This document shows, piece by piece, positions 8,876 to 17,764 of a stretch of 64,000 nt of DNA. Both the position numbers and the translations under genes were made by a program. Positions within the stretch are counted from its first letter, which is position 1. Every line of letters begins with the position of its first letter. The stretch spans positions 31,519 to 95,518 of the forward strand of contig CAZUDO010000077.1 of assembly GCA_964618895.1 (NCBI GenBank). The letters are read 5' to 3'. Source of the stretch: CAZUDO01 sp964618895. GTDB lineage: Bacteria > Desulfobacterota > Binatia > DP-6. The notes beneath the pieces are model-generated. The model was not told where the DNA came from. It saw only the letters and a program-made list of their open reading frames with translations, and did no database searches.

Positions 8876-9763
8876 TCAGTGCGCCGGCTCGCGGGCGCGG
8901 CGGCTCTCGTGCTCGATCTGGATGGTCACGTGCTCGATGTGGAACTGGCGCGTGCACAGCTCGGCCATCGCAGCCAGGACGGCGTCGTCATCGGCATGGT
9001 GGCGGACGACGGCATGCGCCGACAGGGCGTAGCGCCCGGTGGTGAGCGTCCACACGTGCAGGTCGTGCACCTCGTCCGTCCCGGGGACGCGCTCGAGCAC
9101 CGTGCGCAGCGCCTCCACGTCGACGTGGGCCGGCACGGCCTCCATGAGCACGTCCACCGCCTCGCGCACCAGCGTCCACGAGCTGAACAGGATGAGGACG
9201 GCGATGCACGCGCTCGCCATCGCATCGGCCGCCTGCCAGCCCGTCGCGACGATGGCGACGCCCGCCGCTACCGCCCCGACCGACCCGAACGCGTCGCCCA
9301 CCACGTGCAGGTACGCGCCGCGCAGGTTGAGACTCTGGTGGCGATGCTCGCGCAGGCGAAGCGCGACGAACAGGTTGACGGCGAGGCCGAGGAGGGCGAA
9401 CGCGAGCATGCCGCCGCCGGCCACCACCGGTGGCTCGTCCAGGCGGTGCCAGGCCTCCACCAGGATGAAGTACACCACCACCCAGAGCACGACCCCGTTC
9501 ACCAGAGCGGCCAGGATCTCGGCCCGGTAGTAGCCGAAGGTCTTGCTCTCGCTCGCGGGACGGGTGCCGATCCAGAGCGCGAACAGCGCCAGGCCGAGCG
9601 CCGCCACGTCGGTGAAGAGATGGGCGGCGTCGCTCAAGAGCGCGAGGCTGTTGGTCCACCAGCCCCCGACCACCTCGGTCACGAACAGCCCCGCGCTCAC
9701 CCACAGGCCCATCCGGACAGCCCCGCGCTCGCGCACGTGGTCGCGGTCGTGCATCTCGTGCAT
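8876..9763 (-). CDS. Cation diffusion facilitator metal exporter (CzcD/ZitB type)
   Basis: 295-residue inner-membrane antiporter exporting Zn2+ or related ions. Six hydrophobic segments are seen. Metal-site motifs are SDAAHLFTDVAALG in the second and HVVGDAFGSVGA in the fifth segment. The C-terminal cytoplasmic domain contains EVHDLHVWTL, and the tail ends HIEHVTIQIEH as in the ZitB group. The ATG that starts a His-rich MHEMHDRDHVRE stretch was chosen. It begins 14 bases after the apt stop. The His-rich start is common in zinc members, but the substrate is not shown by sequence alone. Confidence 0.92.
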   Translation of the reverse strand: MHEMHDRDHVRERGAVRMGLWVSAGLFVTEVVGGWWTNSLALLSDAAHLFTDVAALGLALFALWIGTRPASESKTFGYYRAEILAALVNGVVLWVVVYFILVEAWHRLDEPPVVAGGGMLAFALLGLAVNLFVALRLREHRHQSLNLRGAYLHVVGDAFGSVGAVAAGVAIVATGWQAADAMASACIAVLILFSSWTLVREAVDVLMEAVPAHVDVEALRTVLERVPGTDEVHDLHVWTLTTGRYALSAHAVVRHHADDDAVLAAMAELCTRQFHIEHVTIQIEHESRRAREPAH

Positions 9764-9777
9764 CGCGAATGACTCGC

Positions 9778-10305
9778 TCAGTCGTAGGTAATGAGCGCGC
9801 CCACCTCGTAGCCGGCCAGCCGGCGGCGGCCGCCGAGGAACGCGAGCTCGATCACAAACGCGCACGCCACCACCGACCCGCCGCAGCGCTGCACCAGCTC
9901 GACCGCGGCCGACGCCGTGCCGCCGGTGGCGAGGAGGTCGTCGACCACCAGCACGCGATGGTGGTCGCCGATCGCGTCATGGTGGATCTCCAGGGTGTCG
10001 CTGCCGTACTCGAGCTCGTAGCGCGCGGCGTGCTTCTGCCACGGGAGCTTGCCGGGCTTGCGCACCAGCGCCAGGCCGGTGCCGAGCGCGTACGCCACCG
10101 CCGCACCGAGGATGAAGCCGCGCGACTCGATGCCGAGGACGATATCGGCACGGTCCCGGTAGCGCGCCGCGAACTGGTCGACGACCGCGCGGAACGCCTC
10201 CCGATCGGCCAGGAGGGGCGTGATGTCCTTGAAGACGATCCCGGGCTTGGGGAAGTCGGGAATGTCGCGGATGTGGCGCCGGAGGTCGCGGGCGGACTCG
10301 CTCAT
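9778..10305 (-). CDS. apt: Adenine phosphoribosyltransferase
   Basis: 175-residue purine salvage enzyme making AMP from adenine and PRPP. It begins with the conserved IRDIPDFPKPGIVFKDITPLL, has IESRGFILGAAVA, RKPGKLPW and the PRPP loop VLVVDDLLATGGTA. Length and motif order are those of the family. The ATG overlaps the stop of the upstream LysM/M23 gene in ATGA. The coupling to a cell-wall gene seems to be operon packing only. Confidence 0.95.
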   Translation of the reverse strand: MSESARDLRRHIRDIPDFPKPGIVFKDITPLLADREAFRAVVDQFAARYRDRADIVLGIESRGFILGAAVAYALGTGLALVRKPGKLPWQKHAARYELEYGSDTLEIHHDAIGDHHRVLVVDDLLATGGTASAAVELVQRCGGSVVACAFVIELAFLGGRRRLAGYEVGALITYD

Positions 10306-11030
10306 GGCGCCCTCTCTACCACATGCGCGAGCTGGGAGGTCGCGATTCCTGCCTGGAGGGCGGGCAGGTAGTAGAGGGGGTTGCGGGCCACGTTGTCCTT
10401 CCGGATCTCGAAGTGGAGGTTGGGCCCCGATGCCTTGCCGGTCACTCCGACGGCGCCGATCACCTCGCCCTGCTGCACGGTGGCCCCCACCGGCGGGCGG
10501 TTCTCCCGGTTGTGGGCGTAGACGGTCGCGTAGCCGTTCTCGTGCTCCAGGATGAGCAGGTTGCCGTAGCCGCGCAGCGTGTCGTTGTAGATCACCCGCC
10601 CCGCGCGGGCGGCGCGGACGGGGGTTCCGACCGGTGTGCTGATGTCGATGCCGTCGTGATGCGCCGCGCCCCGCGGGCCGAAGTCGGAGCTGACCACCCC
10701 GTTGGCGACCGGCCACACGAACGTCGCCGCCCCCTGCCGCAGCTCGGGCGGCGTCGGGCGATCGCCGCGCGCCTGGTCCGGCGTGATCACGCCAACCGGC
10801 AGCAGGCGGGTGGCATCGGGGATGATGATGATCTGCCCCACCTCGATCCGGTCCGGATCATCGATGTCGTTCACTTGCGCGAGCTCCTGGTACGCGACGC
10901 CGTACGCCTTGCCCAAACGGTAGAGCGTCTCTCCACGTTCCACCCGATGGCGGAGCCCCACCGGTCCCGCGCACGCTGCGAGCCCTACCGCCGAACCGAT
11001 CACGACCACAACCCAACCCCGCACCCGCAT
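10302..11030 (-). CDS. NlpD-like lipoprotein with LysM and M23 (LytM) domains
   Basis: 242-residue envelope protein. A signal peptide ends GLAAC (lipobox). One LysM domain follows (HRVERGETLYRLGKAYGV to VGQIIIIPD, about residues 28-70), then a LytM/peptidase M23 domain. The M23 zinc ligands are present in HHDGIDIS, YAHNREN and LHFEIRKD, so it may be a real endopeptidase and not only an amidase activator. The order pcm-nlpD, often with surE, is widespread in proteobacteria and is found here too, which supports the NlpD assignment. Confidence 0.88.
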   Translation of the reverse strand: MRVRGWVVVVIGSAVGLAACAGPVGLRHRVERGETLYRLGKAYGVAYQELAQVNDIDDPDRIEVGQIIIIPDATRLLPVGVITPDQARGDRPTPPELRQGAATFVWPVANGVVSSDFGPRGAAHHDGIDISTPVGTPVRAARAGRVIYNDTLRGYGNLLILEHENGYATVYAHNRENRPPVGATVQQGEVIGAVGVTGKASGPNLHFEIRKDNVARNPLYYLPALQAGIATSQLAHVVERAP

Positions 11031-11063
11031 CCTCCCGCGCCGGGGCTCACCCCCCGGCCCATC

Positions 11064-11723
11064 TCACGATTCATCCCTCCAGCCGTACGCCCCGCGCAGC
11101 TTCACGAAATGACACTCGCCGAAGTAGTCTTCGACCAGGACGCCGCGCTCGTTCCGGCGAATGCGCACCAGGGTCTGCAGCTCCTCCTCGCCCATGGGGA
11201 GCACGAGCCGGCCCCCCGGGCCGAGCTGTTCCACCAGCGGCCGGGGGATCTCCGGCGCCGCCGCGGTCACCACGATGGCATCGTAGGGGGCTCCGGCGGG
11301 CCAGCCGAGCGAACCGTCGGCCAGCTCGAGCGTCACCCGATCGAGCTGTCCGAGCGCGCCGAGCACGCGCCGCGCGTGCTCGGCCAGGGGGGCCAGCCGC
11401 TCGAGCGAGAGCACGAACGCGCCCAGCTCGGCCAGCACCGCAGCCTGATAGCCCGAGCCGGTGCCAATCTCGAGCACGCGTTCCCCCGGCCGGAGGGCGA
11501 GCACCTCGGTCATGAGCGCCACCATGTAGGGCTGCGAGATGGTCTGACGCTCGCCGATGGGGAGCGGGGTATCCTCGTAGGCACGCTCCTGCAGCTCGGC
11601 ATCGACGAAGAGGTGGCGCGGCACCCGTCGCATGGCGTCCAGCACGCGCGCATTCGCGATACCCCGTGCCTCGAGCTGCTCGGCGACCATGCGCTCGCGA
11701 TCGATCTCGAAGGCTATGGCCAT
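11064..11723 (-). CDS. pcm: Protein-L-isoaspartate O-methyltransferase
   Basis: 219-residue SAM-dependent enzyme repairing isoaspartyl damage in aged proteins. It has the PCMT motifs TISQPYMVA, the SAM loop VLEIGTGSGYQAAVL, DAIVVTAAAPEIP and GGRLVLPMG. The N-terminal helix MVAEQLEARGI and RVPRHLFV are also typical. The start overlaps the 3' end of surE by 10 bases, the usual surE-pcm arrangement in stress-survival operons. Confidence 0.95.
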   Translation of the reverse strand: MAIAFEIDRERMVAEQLEARGIANARVLDAMRRVPRHLFVDAELQERAYEDTPLPIGERQTISQPYMVALMTEVLALRPGERVLEIGTGSGYQAAVLAELGAFVLSLERLAPLAEHARRVLGALGQLDRVTLELADGSLGWPAGAPYDAIVVTAAAPEIPRPLVEQLGPGGRLVLPMGEEELQTLVRIRRNERGVLVEDYFGECHFVKLRGAYGWRDES

Positions 11724-12484
11724 GGCACGTGCAGGGCCCGCAGGGCATCGAACGACTTGTAGTTTGTCAAGTCCAGGTGGATCGGCGTGACCGAGATCAG
11801 GCCGTGACTCACGGCGTGGAAGTCGGTCCCCTCCTCGTCGGCGAACTCGATCTCGTTGCCGCCGATCCAGTAGTACTTCTTGCCCCGCGGATCGACCTTC
11901 TCGACAATGGCGTCGCCGTAGCGGCGGCGCCCCATGCGCGTGAGCGCGAAGCCGTGCGCCGGCACGCCGGCGACGGAGCCCGGCACGTTCACGTTGAGCA
12001 GCGTGTCGGGAGGCAGCCCGCGCTCCATCACCCAGGCGGCCAGGCGGGCCGCGAACCGGGCGGCCGTCTCGAACTCGAACCCGCTGCGACCGACCAGCGA
12101 AATGGCGAGCGCAGGCAGGCCGAGGAGCGTGCCCTCCATCGCCGCCGAGACCGTCCCGGAATAGGTCACGTCATCGCCGAGGTTGGCCCCCTTGTTGATG
12201 CCCGACACCACCAGCGTGGGCCGCCGCCCGAGGATGCCGTTGACCGCCAGGTTGATGCAGTCGGTCGGGGTCCCGTCGATGGCGAAACGGCGCGGCCCGA
12301 GCTGCTCCACCCGCAGCGGGCGATGCAGCGTGAGCGCATGGCTCACGGCGCTGCGTTCGCGATCAGGTGCCACCACCACCACTTCCACCTCCCCCAGCGT
12401 CTCGAGGGCGGCCGCCAGCGCGACGATGCCCTCCGAGTGCACGCCGTCGTCATTGGAGACGAGGATGAGCGGCGTGTCCCCCAT
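11714..12484 (-). CDS. surE: 5'/3'-nucleotidase SurE
   Basis: 256-residue metal-dependent phosphatase acting on nucleoside monophosphates under stress. The metal motif SNDDG lies near residue 10, followed by VVAPDRERSAVSH, GTPTDCINLAVNG and SGINKGANLGDDVTYSGTV. The start at MGDTPLILVSNDDG was chosen because longer in-frame extensions run into the tRNA-Pro gene. It heads the surE-pcm-nlpD-apt chain. Confidence 0.95.
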   Translation of the reverse strand: MGDTPLILVSNDDGVHSEGIVALAAALETLGEVEVVVVAPDRERSAVSHALTLHRPLRVEQLGPRRFAIDGTPTDCINLAVNGILGRRPTLVVSGINKGANLGDDVTYSGTVSAAMEGTLLGLPALAISLVGRSGFEFETAARFAARLAAWVMERGLPPDTLLNVNVPGSVAGVPAHGFALTRMGRRRYGDAIVEKVDPRGKKYYWIGGNEIEFADEEGTDFHAVSHGLISVTPIHLDLTNYKSFDALRALHVPWP

Positions 12485-12595
12485 TGGAAGGCGGCAGCGT
12501 GCCACCAAGGTCCCCCGGCCGCAAGCTGACCGCTGCGACGGCGAGCTGAAGGACGGGCGGTGGCGCCGGCAGGGCACCACCGCTCGTCCGTGGAG

Positions 12596-12669
12596 TCGGG
12601 GCGAGCCGATTTGAACGGCCGACCACTCGCACCCCAAGCGAGTGCGCTACCGGGCTGCGCCACGCCCCG
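12596..12669 (-). tRNA. tRNA-Pro (anticodon GGG)
   Basis: A full cloverleaf of 74 bases can be folded: acceptor CGGGGCG/CGCCCCG, D stem GCGC, anticodon stem CTCGC/GCGAG with loop TTGGGGT (anticodon GGG), and T arm with TTCAAAT. CCA is not encoded. It lies about 0.8 kb beyond merR and upstream of surE on the same strand. Confidence 0.95.
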
Positions 12670-12908
12670 GCATGAATCCATGCGCCGGCTGCGATCCGCC
12701 GGCGCGATCTCTTCTTAGGAGCCCGCCGCCGACGAGTCAAGGTTGTCCAGGCCGGCGCGCGTCAGGCGGCTGACACCCGTCCAGCGCGCCGGGCGCTTCG
12801 TTGGTAGCTTGCCAGCATTTTGACGCCGGTGACGATCCGGGACCCTCAAGTGTCAACATTTGGCCGCTCCCCGCCGAAAAAGCCAGGCCCGACGGTCCAC
12901 CCCGCCCC

Positions 12909-12924
12909 TGGCGCAGCGGTTGCA
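12909..12924 (+). promoter_or_regulatory. Candidate sigma-54 promoter
   Basis: TGGCGC, five bases, then TTGCA gives the GG-N10-GC spacing required for sigma-54 (GG at 12910-12911, GC at 12922-12923). It lies 25 bases before the ATG at 12950, with a GGAGGG ribosome site between. The -24 box departs from TGGCAC at one position. No activator site was identified. Confidence 0.35.
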
Positions 12925-12949
12925 TCCGGTGCCTGCAACCGGAGGGCAC

Positions 12950-13450
12950 ATGGTGAACACATCCGCAGGCGACACGGTGGCTATCGAGCTGACCTCGGGC
13001 GAGATCACGGCGGCGGTCCCGGAGCTGAACCGCTACGACCGGACCCCCGAGGGCCTCGCCGAGCTCTTCTCCCCCGACATCGTCCTGCCGGAGCAGTTCT
13101 TCGAGGGCGCCCGCCGGGACAGTTACATCTCGGGCGAGAAGGCGCTCATGCTCGCCGTGCTCGAGGACGGCATCCGCTGCTTCCAGGAGCACCTGCGGAA
13201 CCCGCGCTCCAACCCGCGCCTGCTGTCGCAGCAGGCGGAGGACTGGATGCGCGCCGTCGACTACGACTGGCCCTTCTCGTTCAACAACATCTGCGAGACG
13301 CTCGGTGTCAACCCGTCGGCCCTGCGTACGGCGCTGCTCGCCTGGAAGGCGAAGCGCCTGGTGGACGTGGCGCCCGACGTGCCGACGCCGACGGCGAACA
13401 AGGTCTACCGGCTGCACCTGCGCACCAAGCGGACGAGCGGGGTCCGCTAG
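12950..13450 (+). CDS. Conserved hypothetical protein, possible helix-turn-helix
   Basis: 166-residue soluble protein that I cannot assign to a named function. Notable stretches are ITAAVPELNRYDRTPEGLAE, the strongly patterned SYISGEKALMLAVLEDGIR and NNICETLGVNPSALRTALL, which looks like a helix-turn-helix with a following recognition helix. The ATG with GGAGGG five bases upstream was chosen over an upstream in-frame ATG at 12860 that lacks a ribosome site. It stands alone between tRNA-Pro and the convergent merR gene, behind a possible sigma-54 promoter. A small regulator is plausible but unproven. Confidence 0.6.
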   Translation: MVNTSAGDTVAIELTSGEITAAVPELNRYDRTPEGLAELFSPDIVLPEQFFEGARRDSYISGEKALMLAVLEDGIRCFQEHLRNPRSNPRLLSQQAEDWMRAVDYDWPFSFNNICETLGVNPSALRTALLAWKAKRLVDVAPDVPTPTANKVYRLHLRTKRTSGVR

Positions 13451-13508
13451 GCCTGTTGTTGCGGCGGTAGTCCACGCGGGCGGGGCGGCGCTTGCCGCAG
13501 GGCGTCGG

Positions 13509-13961
13509 CTACTCGTCGGAGTCGCGATCGCGCTCGCCGATGGTGAGGGGCGGCGGGACCGGAGCGGGATCGTCGGACAGCATGCGGTGCAGGTCGAGGA
13601 GCTCGGCGCGCAGTTCGTCCAGGTCCAGGGGTGGCGCGGCCGGAGGCGTGGCGCCCTCTGCGTCGAGGCGGCCGGCGTCGTGGAGAGGGTGCTTGGCGCC
13701 TTCGATGCCGAGGCGGCCGTCGCGCAGGCGGCGCTTGGCACCTTCGATGGTGTAGCGTTCGGTGTGGAGCAGACGGCGGATTTCGAGCAGGCTCTCCACG
13801 TCCTTGCGGCGATACAGGCGGTGGCGGGCGCGAGTCTTGCCGGGGCGGATGATGCTGAACTCCGTTTCCCAGTAGCGCAGCACGTACGGCTTGACGCCTA
13901 CCAGCTTGGCGACTTCGCCGATCCGGAAGTAGAGCTTGTCCGGCAGCTCGGGCGGCGTCAT
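13509..13961 (-). CDS. MerR-family transcriptional regulator
   Basis: 150-residue regulator with an N-terminal MerR winged helix (FRIGEVAKLVGVKPYVLRYWE at residues 12-32, then RLYRRKDVESLLEIRRLL) and a short low-complexity C terminus with no metal-binding cysteines. This short MerR follows ihfA in many deltaproteobacteria, usually near tRNA-Pro, as here. Its start overlaps the ihfA stop by ATGA. The ligand and targets are unknown. Confidence 0.9.
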   Translation of the reverse strand: MTPPELPDKLYFRIGEVAKLVGVKPYVLRYWETEFSIIRPGKTRARHRLYRRKDVESLLEIRRLLHTERYTIEGAKRRLRDGRLGIEGAKHPLHDAGRLDAEGATPPAAPPLDLDELRAELLDLHRMLSDDPAPVPPPLTIGERDRDSDE

Positions 13962-14281
13962 TCGCTGGCTTTGCCGGTCGCGTCCTCTGCCGACGGGACG
14001 CCGCCGTTCATCACTTTCTTCAGGACCTGACTCGCCTTGAACGTGAGCACCCGCCGACCCGAGATGATGATCTCTTCGCCGGTCTGCGGGTTGCGGCCCT
14101 TGCGCGGGCGCTTCTCGTTGACGACGAAGTTGCCGAAGCCGGAGATCTTGACCTTCTCGCCGTGCTCGAGGTGGTGCTTCACCACCTCGAAGATCGACTC
14201 GACGACCTCGGTGGCTTCCTTCTTCGAGAACCCCACCTTCTCGTAGATGCGCTCCACGAGATCGGCCTTCGTCATGGTCAT
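13958..14281 (-). CDS. ihfA: Integration host factor subunit alpha
   Basis: 107-residue DNA-bending protein of the HU/IHF family. MTKADLVERIYEKVGFSKKEA, ISGFGNFVV and the beta-arm RNPQTGEEIIISGRRVLTFK with the intercalating proline are present. Its position after pheT supports IHF alpha over HU. The start may be either of two ATGs two codons apart (MTMTKAD). The ATG lies only six bases from the pheT stop, so the two are co-transcribed. IHF assists sigma-54 promoters and recombination. Confidence 0.93.
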   Translation of the reverse strand: MTMTKADLVERIYEKVGFSKKEATEVVESIFEVVKHHLEHGEKVKISGFGNFVVNEKRPRKGRNPQTGEEIIISGRRVLTFKASQVLKKVMNGGVPSAEDATGKASE

Positions 14282-14286
14282 GGGTA

Positions 14287-16701
14287 TCAGCTCCGGAACT
14301 CGAGGCGGAAGCGTTGCTGGAGACGCTCCAGCACCGTCCCGTGCAGCCCCTTCACGTCGTCGTCGGTCAGCGTGCGATCGGCCGCCCGATACGCGATGGT
14401 ATAGGCGAGACTCTTCTTGCCGGCGGGGACGGGCGCACCCCGGTAGCAGTCGAAGAGCCGAACCGACTCGATCTGGGGGTGTCCGAGGGTGTGGATGTCT
14501 TGCACGATTTCACCGGACCGGAACGGTTCGTCGACCACCACGGCGATGTCACGGGTGACAGCAGGGAACCTCGGGATCGGCTTCAGCGTGACGCGGCGCG
14601 GACCATAGTGAGCCAGCCCCGGCAAGTCAAGCTCGGCAACCCACACTTCCCCTGCAAGATCAGCCGCCTGCACCACTTCCGGGTGCAGTGCGCCGAGCAC
14701 CCCGACGGCCGCCCCGTCGACGGTGACGGAGGCCGACTGGCCGGGGTGGAGGAAGGCGATCTCCCCTGGCGGCTGGTAGCCGACGCGCTCGCCGTCGATG
14801 CCGAGGCCGGCGAGCAGGTTGCCCACCACCGCCTTCACATCGAGGAAGTCGACCGCCGGCCCGCTGCGCTCGACCCCGCGCGCGGGCCAGGCGCCGTACA
14901 GCACAAGCGCCGCCGCCGGCATCTCACGCGGCGTGCCGTCGGGCGCGCACCCGTAGGCCCTGCCGAGTTCGAACGCGCCCACGAAGGGCGCGCCGACGCC
15001 GACGTTGCGGACGAGCGCGTGCAGCAAGCCCGCCAGCGGCGTGCGCCGGAGCTCGCCGGTTTCCGACGACAGCGGGTTCACGACGGCGAGCGGCGCCAGC
15101 GACCGCCCCACGAACCCCGGCAGCCGGCGATTCGTGTCGGCGTCGGCAAAGGCGAGGGTAACCATCTCGACCAGGCCCTCGGCCACCAGGAGCCCGCGGA
15201 CGCGCCCGGCGAGGATACGCGTCGGGCTGTCGTCACCCATCACCAGCGGCGCGTCGGGGAGCGTGACCGGGATATTGTCGTAGCCGCCGACGCGCGCGAT
15301 CTCCTCGACCAGGTCTTCCTCGAGGCCGAGGTCGCCGCGGTAGGATGGCGGCGTCACCAACAACGCGCTGCCGTCGGCGCGGCAGCTCGCGCCGACGGCG
15401 CGCAGCCGCCGCGCCATCTCGCCCCGCGGGAGCCCGGCGCCGAGCAGCGCCTGCACGCGGCGGGGGCGCAACCGAATCGCCGGCGACTCCAGCGCGTCGA
15501 GCCCGGGCCCGTGCTCGACGATGCCGGCAGCCACCCGTCCCCCCGCCACGCGCACGAGGAGCGCCGCCACCGCGTCGAGCGCCTCGGCGACCATGCCCGG
15601 GTCCACGCGCCGCTCGAAGCGATACGCCGCCTGCGAGACGAGGCCTGTGCGGCGTGCGGTGCGGCGCACCGCCGCCGGCTGGAACCAGGCGCTCTCCAGC
15701 AGCACGGCCGTCGTGCCCGCCGTGACTTCCGAATCGCGGCCGCCCATCACCCCAGCGAGCGCCACCGGTCCCGACGGGTCCGCGATCACGAGGTCGGTCG
15801 GCTCGAGCACCCGCTCGACCTCGTCGAGCGTGACCAGCCGCTCGCCGCCGCGGGCGCGGCGGACGATGATCTGCCCGTCGCGCACCCGCGCCAGGTCGAA
15901 AGCATGCAACGGCTGGCCGCGCTCGAGCATGACGTGGTTGGTCGCGTCGACGATGGCGCCGATCGGGCGCATGCCGGCACGACGCACCCGCAGCCGGAGC
16001 CAGAGCGGCGACGGCCCGGACCGCACCCCCTGCACGATGCGCGCGCAGTAGCGCGGGCAGAGGTCCGGCGCCTCGACGCGGACGCCTACGACGCGCGCGG
16101 CCGGGCTGCTGCCCTCGCGCGGCCGGGGGCGCGGATGGCGGAGGCGGACGCCCGTCAGCGCGGCCACTTCGCGCGCCACGCCGAGCACCGACAGGCAGTC
16201 GCCCCGGTTGGGCGTCACTTCGATGTCCAGCACCGTGTCAGCGATGCCGTCGAGGTCGACCAGGCGCGCGCCGGCCGGAGCGTCGTCGGGGAGCGTCAGC
16301 ACGACGCTGGCGTCGTCGCCGAGCCCGAGCTCGCGCTCGGAGCACAGCACGCCCTCCGACGGGACGCCCCGCACGTCGACCGCGCGGACCTGGACGCCGT
16401 CTGCCAGCCGCGCGCCGGGCAGCGCCACCGCGACACGGGCTCCGACCGCGAGCCCGGGGGCGCCCGATACCACCACGCACGGCGCCGCCCCGCCCACGTC
16501 GACGCGACACACCTGCAGCCGATCGGCCACGGGATGCGGCTCGAGCGCGACCAAATGCCCGACCCGCACCTGCGCGTCGAGGCGTCCCACCTCCTCGATC
16601 GACTCGACGGTGAGGCCGCCGAGCGTGAGGCGCTCGGCCAGGGCGGCGACCGGCCCGGGCCAGGTCACGAACTCGCGCAGCCAGGACAGCGGGACGCGCA
16701 T
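14287..16701 (-). CDS. pheT: Phenylalanine-tRNA ligase beta subunit
   Basis: 804-residue subunit of the heterotetrameric PheRS. Domains in order: N-terminal MRVPLSWLREFV, EMAP-type tRNA-binding region around residues 40-150 (DRLQVCRVDVGG), B3/B4 editing region with the conserved EVTPNRGDCLSVLGVARE before it, B5 domain, catalytic-like core and a C-terminal ferredoxin-fold anticodon-binding domain (PRFPAVTRDIAVVV). Length is normal. It follows pheS after 8 bases and precedes ihfA. Confidence 0.96.
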   Translation of the reverse strand: MRVPLSWLREFVTWPGPVAALAERLTLGGLTVESIEEVGRLDAQVRVGHLVALEPHPVADRLQVCRVDVGGAAPCVVVSGAPGLAVGARVAVALPGARLADGVQVRAVDVRGVPSEGVLCSERELGLGDDASVVLTLPDDAPAGARLVDLDGIADTVLDIEVTPNRGDCLSVLGVAREVAALTGVRLRHPRPRPREGSSPAARVVGVRVEAPDLCPRYCARIVQGVRSGPSPLWLRLRVRRAGMRPIGAIVDATNHVMLERGQPLHAFDLARVRDGQIIVRRARGGERLVTLDEVERVLEPTDLVIADPSGPVALAGVMGGRDSEVTAGTTAVLLESAWFQPAAVRRTARRTGLVSQAAYRFERRVDPGMVAEALDAVAALLVRVAGGRVAAGIVEHGPGLDALESPAIRLRPRRVQALLGAGLPRGEMARRLRAVGASCRADGSALLVTPPSYRGDLGLEEDLVEEIARVGGYDNIPVTLPDAPLVMGDDSPTRILAGRVRGLLVAEGLVEMVTLAFADADTNRRLPGFVGRSLAPLAVVNPLSSETGELRRTPLAGLLHALVRNVGVGAPFVGAFELGRAYGCAPDGTPREMPAAALVLYGAWPARGVERSGPAVDFLDVKAVVGNLLAGLGIDGERVGYQPPGEIAFLHPGQSASVTVDGAAVGVLGALHPEVVQAADLAGEVWVAELDLPGLAHYGPRRVTLKPIPRFPAVTRDIAVVVDEPFRSGEIVQDIHTLGHPQIESVRLFDCYRGAPVPAGKKSLAYTIAYRAADRTLTDDDVKGLHGTVLERLQQRFRLEFRS

Positions 16702-16709
16702 CGACGTCC

Positions 16710-17747
16710 CTAGAACTGCGCCAGGAAGCGCACGTCGTTCTCGTACAGGAGGCGCAGGTCGTCGAGGCCGTAGCGCAGGAGCGCCAGGCGGTCGATGCCC
16801 ATGCCGAAGGCGAATCCCTGCACCGCCTCCGGGTCGTAGCCGACGGCGCGCAGGACGTTCGGATGGATCATCCCGGCGCCCAGGATCTCGAGCCACCCGC
16901 GGCCCTTGCACACGCGACAGGCGGTGTCCGGTGCCCCCCCCGGGCCACACGGGCAGCTGATGTCGACCTCCGCGCTCGGCTCGGTGAACGGGAAGAACGA
17001 CGGCCGGAAGCGGACGCCGGTGTCGGACCCGAACAGCCGGCGCAGAAAATGGGCGAGGACGCCCTTCAGATCGGCGAACGAGACGCGTTCGTCGACCATG
17101 AAGCCCTCGACCTGCTGGAACATCGGCGAGTGCGTGGGATCGAGGTCGTCGCGCCGGTAGACCGTACCCGGGACGATCACTCGCAACGGCGGTCTCCGCG
17201 TGCGCATGACGCGGATCTGGACCGGCGAGGTGTGCGTGCGCAGCAGGACGCCGGGACCGGCGTCGACGAACAGGGTGTCGTGCATGTCACGCGCGGGATG
17301 GTCGCCGGGAATGTTGAGCGCCTCGAAGTTGTGGAACTCGTCCTCGATCTCGGGGCCCTCGGCCACCCCGAAGCCCATGCCGACGAAGATGCGGACGATC
17401 TCGTCTTCCATCGCGCGCAACGGATGGACGTGCCCCCGGGGGCGGGCACGCCCGGGCAGGGTCACGTCGACGCGGTCCTCGACCAGGCGGCGGGCGAGCT
17501 GCTCGCGCGCCAGCCGCCCGCCCACTTCGGCCAGCCGGGTCTCGACCGCTTCCTTGGCGGCGTTGACGAGGGCCCCCACCGCCGGCCGCTCGGCCGCCGG
17601 GATATCCCGGAGACCGCGCAGGACGGTGGTCAGCGAGCCGCTGCGGCCGAGATAGCGAACGCGGATCGCCTCGAGCTCCGCCTCGGAGCGGCAGCTGGCG
17701 ATCTCCACGAGGGCGCCCTCGCGGAGCTGTTCGACCTCGGCACGCAC
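16710..17747 (-). CDS. pheS: Phenylalanine-tRNA ligase alpha subunit
   Basis: Catalytic subunit of PheRS, 345 residues. After an N-terminal coiled coil come PGRARPRGHVHPL, the DPTHSPMFQQVEGFMVD segment, GAGMIHPNVL and the class II motif 3 GFAFGMGIDRLALLRYG. A CPC...CRVCKGRGW cysteine cluster sits before motif 3 as in many bacterial PheS. The start was set at GTG 17747 (VRAEVEQL), 17 bases after the rplT stop. No good ribosome site is visible, so the start is less certain than the rest. Confidence 0.94.
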   Translation of the reverse strand: MRAEVEQLREGALVEIASCRSEAELEAIRVRYLGRSGSLTTVLRGLRDIPAAERPAVGALVNAAKEAVETRLAEVGGRLAREQLARRLVEDRVDVTLPGRARPRGHVHPLRAMEDEIVRIFVGMGFGVAEGPEIEDEFHNFEALNIPGDHPARDMHDTLFVDAGPGVLLRTHTSPVQIRVMRTRRPPLRVIVPGTVYRRDDLDPTHSPMFQQVEGFMVDERVSFADLKGVLAHFLRRLFGSDTGVRFRPSFFPFTEPSAEVDISCPCGPGGAPDTACRVCKGRGWLEILGAGMIHPNVLRAVGYDPEAVQGFAFGMGIDRLALLRYGLDDLRLLYENDVRFLAQF

Positions 17748-17764
17748 GCCCGCCCGGCCCGGCG

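Noticed and set aside
12343..12681. Minus-strand frame beginning near tRNA-Pro
   Set aside because: Its first third is a translation of the tRNA-Pro gene, a common false ORF, and the rest is out of frame with surE.
12671..12720. Hairpin GCGCCGGC/GCCGGCGC followed by a pyrimidine tract
   Set aside because: No plus-strand gene lies upstream to be terminated and the tract is not a T run. It is probably chance in GC-rich DNA.
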